A stretch of 64,000 nt of DNA from Echinarachnius parma (taxonomy: Eukaryota > Echinodermata > Echinoidea > Clypeasteroida > Echinarachniidae), in assembly GCA_037951105.1 (NCBI GenBank), contig JBAMJV010002092.1, positions 1-64,000 on the forward strand, read 5' to 3'. Position 1 is the stretch's first letter; each line of letters starts with the position of its first letter. Below, piece by piece: positions 14,101 to 24,116 of the stretch. Below the pieces are notes generated by a model that saw only the letters and a program-made list of their open reading frames with translations, was not told the DNA's origin and made no database searches. A program made the translations under genes and the position numbers.

Positions 14101-15588
14101 AGGCACCTCACAACAGCCTTCGGTTACTAGAGACATCCCTCTAGGTCATGCGACTGGAGCTGTCTCATCCAGAAATAATGCCAAAGCATCAAACGGCTCC
14201 TCGGGAGGTTCAAACAGGCATCAGAAGAGAGCTCCGAGGCAGGAGAGCAGGGGACAGCAAATCCAGCCAGATCATCCAAAGGCACCTCGATCAGAAAATC
14301 GAAAAAAAAGACCGATGTGAACAGCGCCCTCTACCTACCGTGACAGAGAGTGCAAACCACACTGCACCTGCTAGCAAGCAAACAACGACATTACAATTTA
14401 TAGATCCCCCGCAAACACAGAAGTCACAACTACCCGCTCCTCTCGCATCGATTGACCTTCAAGGAGAAGACCCTCATAGGGGCAATTCACAAGAGAATGG
14501 ACCTGATGCAGAGAATAGAACCATGTCCCCTGTTCAAGTGAACGGAGACTCTGACCTATCCTATCAGAGTCCATCGGGAATTGGCAGTCTCCTTCCTTAC
14601 TTGTTGTCCAAGAGAAAGAAAAAGAAAAAGTACACTCTTGTCTCATCGGCCTCCGGCAAAGTGGACAGATTTCTGGAAAGCAACGGGAGTAAGTATAAAA
14701 TTCCTATTTGTGTTGTGAGTAATTTTAAACAAAATGTTAAGGGACTGTAAAGGGATGTCCCGACTATCTGAAGAAAAAAAATGAATAGATGATTATATCC
14801 CCTGAGAAATTAGCGTTCCTACCTTTCATGTATGTTCCATACAGGCTGCAGTATAATATAAATTTTATATTTCCCATCTTCAGATATCTTTGGAGAAAAT
14901 GTTCTCTTCAGTTTTCTGTAATGAATAATATGCCAAATGTGCAGCTAGAGAGAGAAAGCTTTTAATTGTTTTCCATAATTCTTGTGGAATAATTTGCCCT
15001 CTCATTAGTGTAATACACGGTAATGAGAAGTCTAGCCTGAAGAAGTTTATCAGCTTTGTATTAATTATTTCTTTAAATGGACTTTCTTTTTGTATACATT
15101 TGCACCTCAAAATGCTACACTTCATTGACAGTTCACAAACCACAAAGTTTCATATCGTAATATCTGTATTCATATTTTGTTATAAAGTGAACATTTCTGC
15201 TGTGTGCACTTCAAGAAGTTTAAGTTGTATTTCTTATTTCTGTCTTCCCCCTGCTCTCTCTCTTTATCAATCAGATGAAATGGCGTCGGAAACATTTTTG
15301 GATTGTGTGGCAAATGAAATCGCCTTGTCTACCTTGGATAAGTTATGCCGTGAAATTGGTGTCGAGCAGATTCAGCAGAAAGACATCGTTAACCTCCGGG
15401 AGGCTAACAACAATGTCCAAGGGAGCGAACTTGCTTTCAGAGTTCTTCTTGATTTACGCGGCATTCTGGGCAAGAAATTCACGTACGCAAGGACTATACG
15501 GGCACTGAAAAAAAGCAATAAGAATGATGTCATTAGTGATGTAGTTGAGAAATACACTAACCGTGAGAGCAATGAGAGCAGTGTATGA
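8478..15588 (+). CDS. Gene A: TNFR-superfamily receptor with death domain, 5' partial, frameshifted
   Basis: This is the overall model, with exons 8478-8632, 9388-9776, 12124-12234, 13377-14688 and 15275-15588. The order is cysteine-rich ectodomain, Thr/Pro stalk, one membrane segment, long hydrophilic cytoplasmic linker, C-terminal death domain. This is the layout of TNF-receptor-type death receptors, which bind trimeric ligands outside the cell and recruit adaptors inside. All junctions have GT and AG, and the phases agree (0-2, 2-1, 1-1, 1-1). The linker exon is the exception: it opens in one frame, and only a different frame connects to the death-domain exon, a net +1 base at the A run 14302-14309. 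The signal-peptide exon was not found. The subfamily is not assigned. The intron-exon plan matches gene B except that B has two linker exons. Confidence 0.88.
8633..9387 (+). other. Gene A intron with GT/G tract and duplicated MITE ends
   Basis: A GT repeat followed by a G run lies at 8800-8827. Two diverged copies of one segment (marker GAGGATTTGGACAAT) lie near 9087-9155 and 9197-9261. Both end in a form of GATCCCTTTAA, which is also the end of the element at 20565-20800. Confidence 0.6.
9388..9776 (+). CDS. Gene A exon: second cysteine-rich domain and Thr/Pro stalk
   Basis: The exon runs from phase 2 to phase 1, with donor CTCAA|GTATGT. Cysteines fall at relative residues 1, 4, 16, 19, 22, 25, 35 and 43, a TNFR cysteine-rich domain. 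This spacing is identical, residue for residue, to the matching exon of gene B. About 85 residues rich in Thr and Pro follow, resembling the O-glycosylated stalk of such receptors. One N-glycosylation sequon (NAS) is visible near the end. It reads directly into the transmembrane exon. Confidence 0.92.
9796..10000. mobile_element. Palindromic MITE, GCAGACAGAGCCGACTCG ends (copy 1)
   Basis: The arms are about 45 bases, starting GCCCGGCGCAGACAGAGCCG and containing CTGGTTTTCAGTC, with near-complementary ends. It sits only 19 bases after an exon donor of gene A. Other copies are at 16227-16533 and 40981-41205. No coding content is seen. Confidence 0.85.
10447..11190. mobile_element. TA-flanked inverted-repeat element, CCGTAAAACTCC ends
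   Basis: The left end is TACCGTAAAACTCCGTGTAT and the right end its complement, ending TTTTACGGTA, with TA at both edges. The left end itself folds into a hairpin (GTGTATAAGACGCAC against GTGCGTCTTATACAC). The middle holds GAATATTCATGAATATTCAT-like palindromes and an A/T homopolymer tract. Relatives are at 7340-7549 and 54419-54998. It lies inside a gene A intron. Confidence 0.8.
11280..11580 (+). mobile_element. tRNA-derived SINE
   Basis: It has an A-box-like start (GTGGTGTAGCAGAAATGG) and a B-box-like GTTTGAATCC. The body ends in GAGGCGCTATATG, close to the GCGCTATATAA tail of the SINE at 15742-16020. It lies in a gene A intron. Confidence 0.6.
12124..12234 (+). CDS. Gene A exon: transmembrane segment
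   Basis: This is a symmetric phase 1-1 exon of 111 bp with acceptor CATTTAG and donor AAGT|GTAAGT. It encodes one hydrophobic helix of about 21 residues (IIPLVILFCVVPWFLLVWLA) followed by a strongly basic stop-transfer stretch (KYKVLKKKYRKLK), giving type I orientation with the C-terminus inside. The equivalent exon in gene B is 32840-32947 and has the same phases. Confidence 0.9.
12309..12772 (+). mobile_element. TTAA MITE family 1, left-truncated copy
   Basis: It shares the body and right end (CCAAAACTGTACTACCCCTT) of the copy at 6649-7197 but starts inside the element. Confidence 0.8.
12828..13190 (-). mobile_element. TTAA MITE family 1, inverted copy
   Basis: It begins TTAAAGGGATAGTACAGTT and runs inverted relative to the copy ending 55 bases before it. 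The far end is diverged and its limit is approximate. The two copies together form an inverted pair in the intron before the linker exon. Confidence 0.65.
13377..14688 (+). CDS. Gene A exon: long cytoplasmic linker, frameshifted
   Basis: The acceptor is TTTTTACACAG and the donor CGGGA|GTAAGT. The exon enters in the frame set by the transmembrane exon and is open to a stop at 14318-14320. A second frame, open across that point, continues to the donor and is the one that fits the death-domain exon. The switch fits one surplus base in the A run 14302-14309. The linker has about 437 residues of low complexity, rich in Ser, Gln, Glu, Pro and Asn. Basic clusters are SRKRPRSS and, just before the donor, KRKKKKK. 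Two motifs of the TRAF2-type form (PPEE, ATQE) occur. If the base is real, the protein ends before the death domain. Confidence 0.85.
15275..15588 (+). CDS. Gene A exon: C-terminal death domain
   Basis: The acceptor is TATCAATCAG and the stop TGA at 15586-15588. About 104 residues carry the helical pattern of a death domain: a first helix (LDCVANEIALSTLDKLCREI), an I-x-x-I-x-x-x-D/N turn, a core around LLDLRGILG, and a last helix near ISDVVEKY. The usual tryptophan of the fourth helix is absent. Death domains bind partner death domains such as FADD- or TRADD-type adaptors, but the partner here is unknown. The start in phase 1 joins only the second frame of the linker exon. Confidence 0.88.
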
Positions 15589-15593
15589 AGCAA

Positions 15594-16020
15594 TATGGGA
15601 GCTAGTGTTGTGGTATACTGGTTGGGTCTTCGTCTTGTGATAGGAAGGTCATGGGTTCAATTCCGGACAGCAGCGTGCATGCATGCATGTCCTTCAGCGA
15701 GACAATTTATCCACATACAGTGAGAGGCATTGAGAGCAACCTATGATGCAACATGGGAGCTAGTGTTGTGGTATACCGGTTGGGCTTTTGTCTTGCGAAA
15801 TGAAGGTCGTGGGTTGGATTCCCAACTGCGGTTAGTGTCTTTTAACAAGACACTCTATCCACATATGCTGCTCTTAGCACAGTAAATGGGTACTTTACAG
15901 GGATGTATTCCTTGAAATGCTTGAGCACCCCGACCATCATGGCAGCTCAGCTTAAGCCAAGGTAATAATGCTCAGAGTCCTTTGAGACTTGTGTGATATA
16001 AAGCGCTATATAATATCTCT
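15594..16020 (+). mobile_element. Two tandem tRNA-derived SINE units
   Basis: The unit start (GGGAGCTAGTGTTGTGGTAT) occurs at 15598 and again at 15754. Each is followed by a tRNA-like B-box region (GGGTTCAATTCC, GGGTTGGATTCC). The second copy is longer and ends in AAAGCGCTATATAATAT. It begins a few bases after the gene A stop, so it lies in the probable 3' UTR. Confidence 0.75.
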
Positions 16021-16226
16021 ATAGACGGCCCAAGCCTGAGAATTCAAGACCTGAACAGGTGAATGATATCAGTACTTAGTTTTACCATTTCACCATTTGA
16101 GAGGGTAAGAGCTTGGACAACTAACATGAAGGGTAGCTTCTTCAGTGTGGCTTATATCACAGTTCAAGCCGAGCCAGCAGGAATCAGCCTCCCCAGGAAG
16201 CAATGGGTGCCTTTAAATAGGCATCT

Positions 16227-16533
16227 AAAGCCCACCGCACACAGAGCCGACTCGACCCGATCCGACTGTTTTCCATTAGGATCAGCTCAGTCTGTGTTGC
16301 CTCAAGACTCAAATTTTGCCAGTCAGGAGTCAGGTTTCGCTCAGTCGGAGCCAATTGAAGATGTTGAATCGGCCTTGACTGACCTCGGACCGACTTCTTC
16401 TGCCTCCGAGCCAGTTGGAGGTCAGTCAAGGCTGATTCAACATCTTCAATCGGCTCCAACTGATCCAAACCGACTCTAGTCTGACTGAAACCAGTCTGAT
16501 CGGATCGAGTCAGCTCTGTGTGCGGTGGGCCTC
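16227..16533. mobile_element. Palindromic MITE, ACAGAGCCGACTCG ends (copy 2)
   Basis: The arms are GCCCACCGCACACAGAGCCG and its complement, around an inner inverted repeat with GTCAGGAGTCAGG and CAGTCGGAGCCAATTG-type words. It is longer than copies 1 and 3. Confidence 0.8.
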
Positions 16534-17147
16534 ACTCTCCATTTCTAGAACAGCCTATCATCTCCATCATCTCCATCGATGGAAATTAAATTTTGATGCG
16601 AGTAATCTGCTAGTTTGATTTAGTTTGTTTGTTTTTTTGCTTGATGCTGTGATTTGAAACTATGACTCAAAGTCAGATGTGTGCATTTGTGTGCAAATAT
16701 GTGCGTGAAAGCAAGTCATACTACAAATTCTAAAAATAGTTTTGTCTTTTAGATATAAAAGTTGTCATTGACATTCAATGTGTGAATAATGATTGTTGAA
16801 AATACATTTTGTAAATTGCCATCCATATATCTGTATTCAATGTGGTCCATTTTACATTGTAATAATGTAAACAATGTTGTTTTAATTCTTTTGAATGATT
16901 TCTTTTGCAAAGCAATTTGATTGCCTTTTATTTAATTTCTGCTTTATTTAAAACAATTCGACTGAAATATTAATTATAAACTCAACTTGAAAACGCTAGT
17001 ATTATTCTGTCAATTTTAGTGTAGTTTGTACGTTTACATGTATTTTTGTATTTCCCAAACAGAATGTACTTAGATTGTTGATAATTGTGAAAAGCAGTTT
17101 TCTAATTGCTTTTTGATGTAATATATGATGCACTTATACTTTTTGAG

Positions 17148-17153
17148 AATAAA
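17148..17153 (+). terminator. Possible gene A polyadenylation signal
   Basis: AATAAA occurs about 1.56 kb after the stop codon in AT-rich sequence and is followed by a T-rich stretch. AATAAA is common by chance here, so this is a weak call. Confidence 0.25.
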
Positions 17154-18456
17154 ACTGTGTCTTATTGCATCCTTTTATTTGCAACTATTTAGCTATATAC
17201 ATTCAAAACAAGCAACAGTACTACATTTACATTTAATATTAAATCTATTTCAATAAAAAGCTGCCTTTCTATTAATACAATTCAAATTATATTGATTATA
17301 TTTTCTTTATTATAACATGGAATGCAGATTTTACAATATGTTATATAAAATGTGTGTACATTTCTACTAAAACAGTCTTTCAAATTGCCTTTTACTTAAA
17401 ATTTAGCCCCGTTTCTGCCTTAAAATAGAAATCTATGCAATCTGTGATTTGTCAGGAATGTTATACTGCCAATAACTAGAAACAAATAGCATTGCTGATT
17501 GGAGCTACGTGTAGATAGTAATTCATGAGCTATGATGGTAAATAATGTATCTATCAATGAAAACTATTACTGTAGGCCTACAATTGAACAAAACATCTTT
17601 CACTTAAATTTGTGTATGAAATCGTAAAGTAGTACTGTGAAATCCTTGTAAACAATTCAAAATGCCTCTCTGCCATACATTATTGTTACCTCTGCCAACA
17701 AAGTTATATAGTGATTATCAAAAAGTTTGAGGAAACATTTTTTCTGAAGGAAAATTCACTTGGTGGTCCAGTCCTGCCTCTTCTCTTTAGTTTATCTTTA
17801 GATATCTATGCAATATACATATATTATTTTCAATTTCTAACAGCACATAGAGGCATAATCCTGCAAATTATAAATATATCATTATTATTAGATTTAGATA
17901 GCAACTTGTAAGTTTGTATTCCTTATGATATCTAAACGTATTCATGTACCTGCATGTATGTACTAACCTGTCTATAGAGGCCACCACCCTTTGGGTCATT
18001 ATAGACAGGTTCTTTGTACAGGTTATTGTACAGTACTTAAATTTACTCTCAATTATTTTGCATTTATTTCAAATTATTTCCCTCATTTATATTATGTCAC
18101 TGCTAGTTCTCCCCAAAAAGGAGTTTTATTTGGAACTTCACAATTACTTAGAAATCAAAACCTTGAATGCAAAGTACTTAATCTGAACTACATGTATGCT
18201 GTTACTCAATAATGCCATTTCAGATTTGTACTTAATACAGCCTTATTTTGTATACAGTTATACATATTCTTTTTATGCATGTGTATACTTTTTTTGTATA
18301 GTTAATATTTATATAGTATTTTATGAAGAAACTGTACTTTTTTATTACAAAAAATAGACAAATAAAGTCAAGGGTTCTGTTTTTATGCATACAACTTGTG
18401 ATTAAAAAATGTGAATGGCCCCTAACTAAAAGTATTTTGTACTGTTCAGTACACTA
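17154..18456. other. AT-rich intergenic stretch between genes A and B
   Basis: No coding signal is seen. A fragment with CCTGTCTATAGAGGCCACC at 17967-17985 resembles the ends of the element at 25955-26951. Confidence 0.5.
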
Positions 18457-18633
18457 CAGTGAAACCTCGTTATAAAGAGCTCTGATATAACACAACCCTC
18501 TTTATAACAAGGTAATTGTGCTGGTCCCAGCTCTATATATTTCTTTGTTTTTTTACCCTGATATAATGAGAAACCTGATATAACAAGGTAATTTTCATGG
18601 TCCCAAGGACCTCGTTATAACGAGGTTCCACTG
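18457..18633. mobile_element. pogo/Tc1-mariner-type MITE
   Basis: The left end is CAGTGAAACCTCGTTATAA and the right end is TTATAACGAGGTTCCACTG, with TA on both sides as target duplication. It is 177 bp. Internal words GATATAACACAACC and GATATAACAAGG repeat the end sequence. It is non-coding. Confidence 0.85.
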
Positions 18634-19204
18634 TATATACAAAATTGCTAGCCCAAATTCTAGTTTTTATGGTTTGTCACTTTGCCATGGGAATTTCACT
18701 TAAAATAAGTAATAAGGAGATTAGTATTCAGAGGAATAAAATTCATTTTGTTATACACATACTGTAGATATTTATTTATGTTATAAAACTTTCTCAAAAT
18801 CAAAGTGTATATGATCAAGAGTGTATATTTTGTGTTAGGAATATACATACAAGAGGTATAATTTGTGTGTTTTTCAGTTATAAAGCATATCAAGTTTGTT
18901 AGATTTTTAATTTCTATATCTGCATGTTAGCAATGAAATATGAATTAATTTGTGTTTACATTTATATGTATGTATTAGTTTTTGCAAGGTAACGGGGGGA
19001 ATCGATCTCGATATGTACTGTACATGTAGTATAGGATGAATGTCTTCCACTTTTAAAATGCTCATAAATTAAACTCTTGAATATTTGAAATTCATGTGTT
19101 TTTTTCTTGTTACCCTTTACCATGCGATATAATCAAATGTATTTATCAAATTAAAGGGAAATTTCTTATCAAACTTAATTTTAGTGGCAAAAATGTGTGT
19201 GTTA

Positions 19205-19312
19205 TTCTTGCATGGGCGTCGATACTTACGTAATACCTATTCATCAGGGAGGATGAATAAATAGATCATCCCCCTGATGAATAGGTATCAATGACAGATC
19301 TATGCCCATGTA
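19205..19312. mobile_element. Short palindromic element, GGGCGTCGATACTT
   Basis: Outer arms are CATGGGCGTCGATACTTACG against an imperfect complement ending CTATGCCCATG. Inner arms are AATACCTATTCATCAGG and its complement. A related copy is at 20224-20300, where a G run replaces the loop. Confidence 0.7.
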
Positions 19313-19404
19313 TTCTTGCATGCTTGAATGGTAAAACAAAATGTTAATATCTCATTTAGAAGGCTGTTTTCATGTTAGTAGGTGCTGATCGATGCAAACA
19401 CCTG

Positions 19405-19712
19405 GGCCCTGTAGCATGAAAGGGTCTTAGATAATAAGACTGTTGTATCATCTTATTGGGCGCGGAGCTAGTAACTACTTAACAAAGCCGTTTGAATTTC
19501 AACGGCTATCGAAGCTCTATGCGGAACGCACCGTTGCAGAAAGGGATGCAATCGATTGTAAAGTTGCAATTGATAGTAAGTCCCATCATGTGACCAAATG
19601 CGCTCATCTCATTGGTTCAGGGTTCAAATTTTTTGAATTGCATCCCTTTCTGCAACGGGACCCAGATAAGATAAGACAGCGTCTAAGCTAAGACCCTTTC
19701 ATGAAATGGGAC
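19405..19712. mobile_element. MITE with ATGAAAGGGTCTTAG ends
   Basis: The outer arms (GCATGAAAGGGTCTTAG and its near complement CTAAGACCCTTTCATG) enclose an inner inverted pair, CGTTGCAGAAAGGGATGCAA and its complement. The inner words recur at 21797-21960. It is non-coding. Confidence 0.7.
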
Positions 19713-20223
19713 CCTGGCCCCTGGCCCCATATTCATTAAACCTGCTACCTTAGTTTCATGCTAAGTCCATTTTGATGGCATGGCTAACTATTTAACACAT
19801 GACCCTAAGTTATTAAATAAGGTTGACTCGGTCAGTACCTAATGCTTATACCCAGATTACCTATTCCGGAACCAGGAAAATTACTTGTTGCTCTCACAAC
19901 CGGAAAATCTCAAATGGACTAAGCATGTACATTAACTGAGCTACCACTGGGGTTATATGAATATGAACCCAGGAAGATTCAAACCAGCTTTCTTTAAAAA
20001 TGTGACGGTTTCGGTTTTTCAAATTTGCCTTTCATTAAAAAGATATTTACGATCGACGTGATCAGATGTTAATCCACTGGACTGCGAAAACCGTGTACAA
20101 AGTCAGTGCAATGAGTTAGTAAATATATTACTTTGTATTTTTGCTCATTACTCGGCCATATAACGTCCATTTAACTTGAAATTTTCACACAACACCCAGT
20201 GAACATATCAGATAACAATATTC

Positions 20224-20300
20224 ATGGGTGTCGATACTTACGTAATACCTATTCATGGGGGGGGGGGGGGGGGTATCAATTACAGATCGACGCCCATGAC
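20224..20300. mobile_element. Short palindromic element with G-run loop
   Basis: This is a second copy of the element at 19205-19312. Arms CATGGGTGTCGATACTT and GATCGACGCCCATG flank a run of about 17 G. Confidence 0.65.
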
Positions 20301-20564
20301 AATATTCATTGTACCAACCACTCATCACTATTTGCATGAGGAGAAAAACAAATATAAAAAAAGTCCCAGAAATGTCTTTCTTTTTTGTTGAAGCAAAATA
20401 TTACATTTTCACTGAAAGAACAAATTTGTTCTTGTTGTATAAAGGTACAAGTTTTTATTGCTCAAACACAATACGTTGTACATAGAGAGTAAAATGACAA
20501 GGAATGTTTCTGGTTCTGAAGTATACAAATTGCATGACACACACAATACATACAGTGCAATTTT

Positions 20565-20800
20565 TAAGGGATCTAGTCAAATTGTCAAAATCCACAAAAC
20601 TTCATTAGAAATCTAGTGGTTCTCTCATACTTTGTTATATTCTTATTACCAATAGAAGCATGGACCAGGTTTTGGTTTTTCCATTGAACATGAAATGTTC
20701 ACACATTTTTCAGTAAGATATATCAGATCACAACAATACACATGCTATCAACCATTCCTTAATTTCTGCACATGCCAATAAAGTTTCTAGATCCCTTTAA
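20565..20800. mobile_element. MITE with TTAAGGGATCTAG ends
   Basis: The left end is TTTAAGGGATCTAGTCAAAT and the right end CTAGATCCCTTTAA. It directly abuts the next element, sharing the TTAA at 20797-20800. Confidence 0.6.
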
Positions 20801-21360
20801 AGGGCAATGAAACCCAAGCAAAATGTTGCTTTCATAGTCTTGAGGAGATTAAGAGGAATAATCTCTGAAAGTAAGAGCATAATCGGGCAAGAAACAAGAA
20901 AACTACGGCTCTTGGAAGATGTCCATTTATTCCTATGGGGAACTCAAATTGGCAACGCACTCTGATAAGTGTGTGGACAACTCCCCATATGTTTTGTACA
21001 CAAAAGTTCCCATTTTTACAGTTTTCTTCATAGTCACATTTTTTCATTCCCCCAACTCATGATATGTTATGTATAAAAGCATTATACAAAACATATGTTG
21101 AACTCGAACGAAGGGTAAACATAAATTTTGAGAAAATTGAACAAAATTGAAATTTTGTGTACAAAATGTATGGGGAGTTGTCCACAACTTGCCATAGTGC
21201 GTTGCCAATTTGAGTCACTCAAATAAATACATGGCTCTTTTCAAAGAGCCATAGTTTTCCTATTTCTTGACCGAGTATGCGCAAATTTTCAGGGACTATT
21301 CATTATATTTAGTGTCGTATAGTGCATAAAACAATTCGTCTGGATTTCATTGTCCTTTAA
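20797..21360. mobile_element. TTAA-flanked MITE, TTAAAGGGCAATGAAA ends
   Basis: This is a 564-bp long inverted repeat with ends TTAAAGGGCAATGAAA and TTTCATTGTCCTTTAA. The inside is also palindromic: GGCAACGCACTCTGA pairs imperfectly with the CATAGTGCGTTGCC region. No open frame of note is seen. Confidence 0.8.
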
Positions 21361-21796
21361 CTACATGGTTGTATCAAGAACATGTGGTATAACAACATCC
21401 AGTAATAACACATTGTCCAGGGCCGATATTCAATTCCATACTGAAGTCAAAATTAAGCTCAAGTAATTTACTAAGCCAAAATTGAGATTTGATTGATTCA
21501 TCAACTGAAAATCTTACCCAAATTTTGATGTTGTAATGTCTCTGAAAATTGCATTTAGATTTTTTATTTTATTTAAAAGATGATTTGAATATGAGTTTTC
21601 AGCCAAGAACAGTACTAAGTAAATTTCTTACTTAGTCTAAGTATTGAATTGAATACCAGCCCTGGTCTTGATGCTTAAATTCTTTTTGGACTGTATTGCT
21701 TTGATGTTACAACAAAATTTGCAATGTTAATACAAAATATTATGTTTTTACAACATTAATTAATATATGGTTTGTTTTTTAATATTATTATGTCAG

Positions 21797-21960
21797 TTCT
21801 CCCGTTGCAGAAAGATTTGCAATTTAATGTAAAACTGTAATTAATTGCAAGTCAGAAAATATGCCAATCAGATTTGCGCATTTAGTCACATGATCTGACT
21901 TGCAATTAATTGCAACTTAACAATAGATTGCAACTCTTCTTTACAACGTACGGCACATGA
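21797..21960. mobile_element. Inverted repeat related to the 19.4-kb element
   Basis: The arms are CCGTTGCAGAAAGATTTGCAA and a diverged complement, with an inner pair TAATTGCAAGTCAGA / TCTGACTTGCAATTA that is perfect. Confidence 0.6.
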
Positions 21961-22146
21961 CTGGTAAACATACTTCGAGTAGGCTCTTTGGAAATGGAAT
22001 GTTATACCACCATCCAATCATCTTCCACGTTCTTAATGATACAATTCAAAATTCAAGATTAAAGAATTTTATCTACATGTATTCCTCCAAGAAACAAACA
22101 CAAAAATATTGATAACAAAAAACCTAATTTAAAAAATATGATTTAT

Positions 22147-22180
22147 AATATTCAATTCAATTCAATTCAATTCAATTTAT
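22147..22180. repeat. (TTCAA)n microsatellite
   Basis: The pentamer TTCAA repeats about six times and is followed by TTTATTC. Confidence 0.85.
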
Positions 22181-23774
22181 TCTTGCTTCCAACAAAACAT
22201 TACAAATGAATAATGATAATTTGCACAAAATAGGGATATACATATTGGAAACAAGAAGTGACCGCCTATAGCAAATCCGGTAATTCATGTTTTGAAGAAA
22301 TGGGCATTTTAAGTTCACACAATGTGTGCAATAGAATAATGATTGCAAAATTGAAACAATCATCTTCGCCAATTATTGACTAATTAGTTAGAACAAAGGA
22401 TCAAATGAAAGCTTGTGATGAGGCCTTGGTCATGGTATGAAAATCTACATTTTTATTTTTACCGACAAGTGCCGGGTTTTGCTACAGCCGGTCACATATT
22501 AGGCACCCATGCAACACGTTAACATTATCTAAATGTATTCCTTCAAGAAACAAACACAAGAATATTGATAACACAAAATATTGATGTAACACGTTAAAAT
22601 TTCATAATACCAATGCCTTTTTATAAAAGTGTTTGTCTCCCCACAGAGAAAGATATGTACACTCATGTAAAGAGGAGAAAAGAGAGAAAACAGACCATAG
22701 GAGGAATAACATAAATCAATAAAATTAGCAGAGACAATGCTTCAATAATCGCAGAGGATAATGAAAACAAAAGCAAACAGACACAAGGTTTCATTCGATT
22801 CTTTACAATGATAAACAAAATATATATTTGCATAATAGAATAAACTATCTCTTTTAAACCTTTCTATAAAAATGTTGAAAAAAAAATAGTATTGTATAAA
22901 CTCTTTGACATACTTATATAAAAAAACTTTCATGTTTTTCTGTAAAACTTTTTATCTTATTAATACATTATTTCTTTTTGTTATCTTGTAATTTGTAAAA
23001 AAGTTGTATTTAAAATGTAGAAAGTAGAAAACACAATAAAACAAATACCTGTCCAAATATCAACCATAGATTCATATAGCAACAGATAGTAGGCCTACTG
23101 GTTATCTATACAAAGTACCACAATGTTATATACAATTTCAAATAAAAACAACAACTGGCATGGATCTGCAGAAATGTATTTTGCTTATAGGGGGTAACCG
23201 TAATGGTATGAATGGTCGCATCCCATCCCCAAACAAAACAAAACAAAATGCTTGCAGATTAATGCCAGTAATATTTCAGAGCACTTTCCCATATTTATCA
23301 CACAATATTATATTACACAATTTAATTATGAATTTTGAGTATTATGAAGAACAAAATAAATGACATAAAGTAATGAAAGTATTTTTATATAGAAATAAAA
23401 TTATAATTTTTTTCTTTCTAAATTAATCAAATCACACTGAATATTTCATTTTGGCAGAAAGATGAAAGAGTGAAAGACTATTTTGAAGAGCATATTTCAT
23501 TTTAAGACTTAGCAATCAAACATTCTTCAAAGGCAGTGTGTTTCTTTGGCAGAAAACATCCAACATTTTGCAAAAAAAACAAGAAAACAGATTTTGAAAG
23601 AAATATGATTTAATGCCAAGGTCTCATTTCTGCACCATACAATACATAGAAATGCCATGTAAAATCCTTGGCACTCCCAAGAATTTGCTACTATCTTTAA
23701 ATCCAGTTGAAAATACATCTACGATAGAAAACCCAAGTTTCCTTGTCCATGAGAAACAATCTAAAAGTTGATTT
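22181..23774. other. AT-rich intergenic stretch
   Basis: No gene, domain or clear transposon boundary is visible. Confidence 0.5.
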
Positions 23775-24116
23775 GATCATTTACAGAATCAAACTTCTTA
23801 CAACTTTACTAATGCAATTCAATTGGTTCCGTATAAATGCTTTTCTTTTTTTTCTTTTTTTCTTTCTTTTTCATTAAAGCTTGTATGAACAGCACATTTT
23901 AAAGCATGTTTTTTTTTTAGCCTCTGAAAAAGATTCTGCTAGGATAGAAAATTGATCATTTACAGAATCAAACTTCTTACAACTAATGCAATACAATTGG
24001 TTCCATATAAATGCTTTTCTTTTTTTTTTCTTTTTCATAAAGGTTGTATGAACAGCACATTTTAAAGCATTTTTTTTTTTAGCCTCTGAAAAAGATTCTG
24101 CTAGGATAGAAAATTT
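23775..24116. repeat. Imperfect tandem duplication of about 170 bp
   Basis: Two copies start GATCATTTACAGAATCAAAC at 23775 and 23954. Both end GAAAAAGATTCTGCTAGG plus ATAGAAAATT. They differ mainly in the length of internal T/C tracts, so copy lengths are about 179 and 163 bp. Confidence 0.85.
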
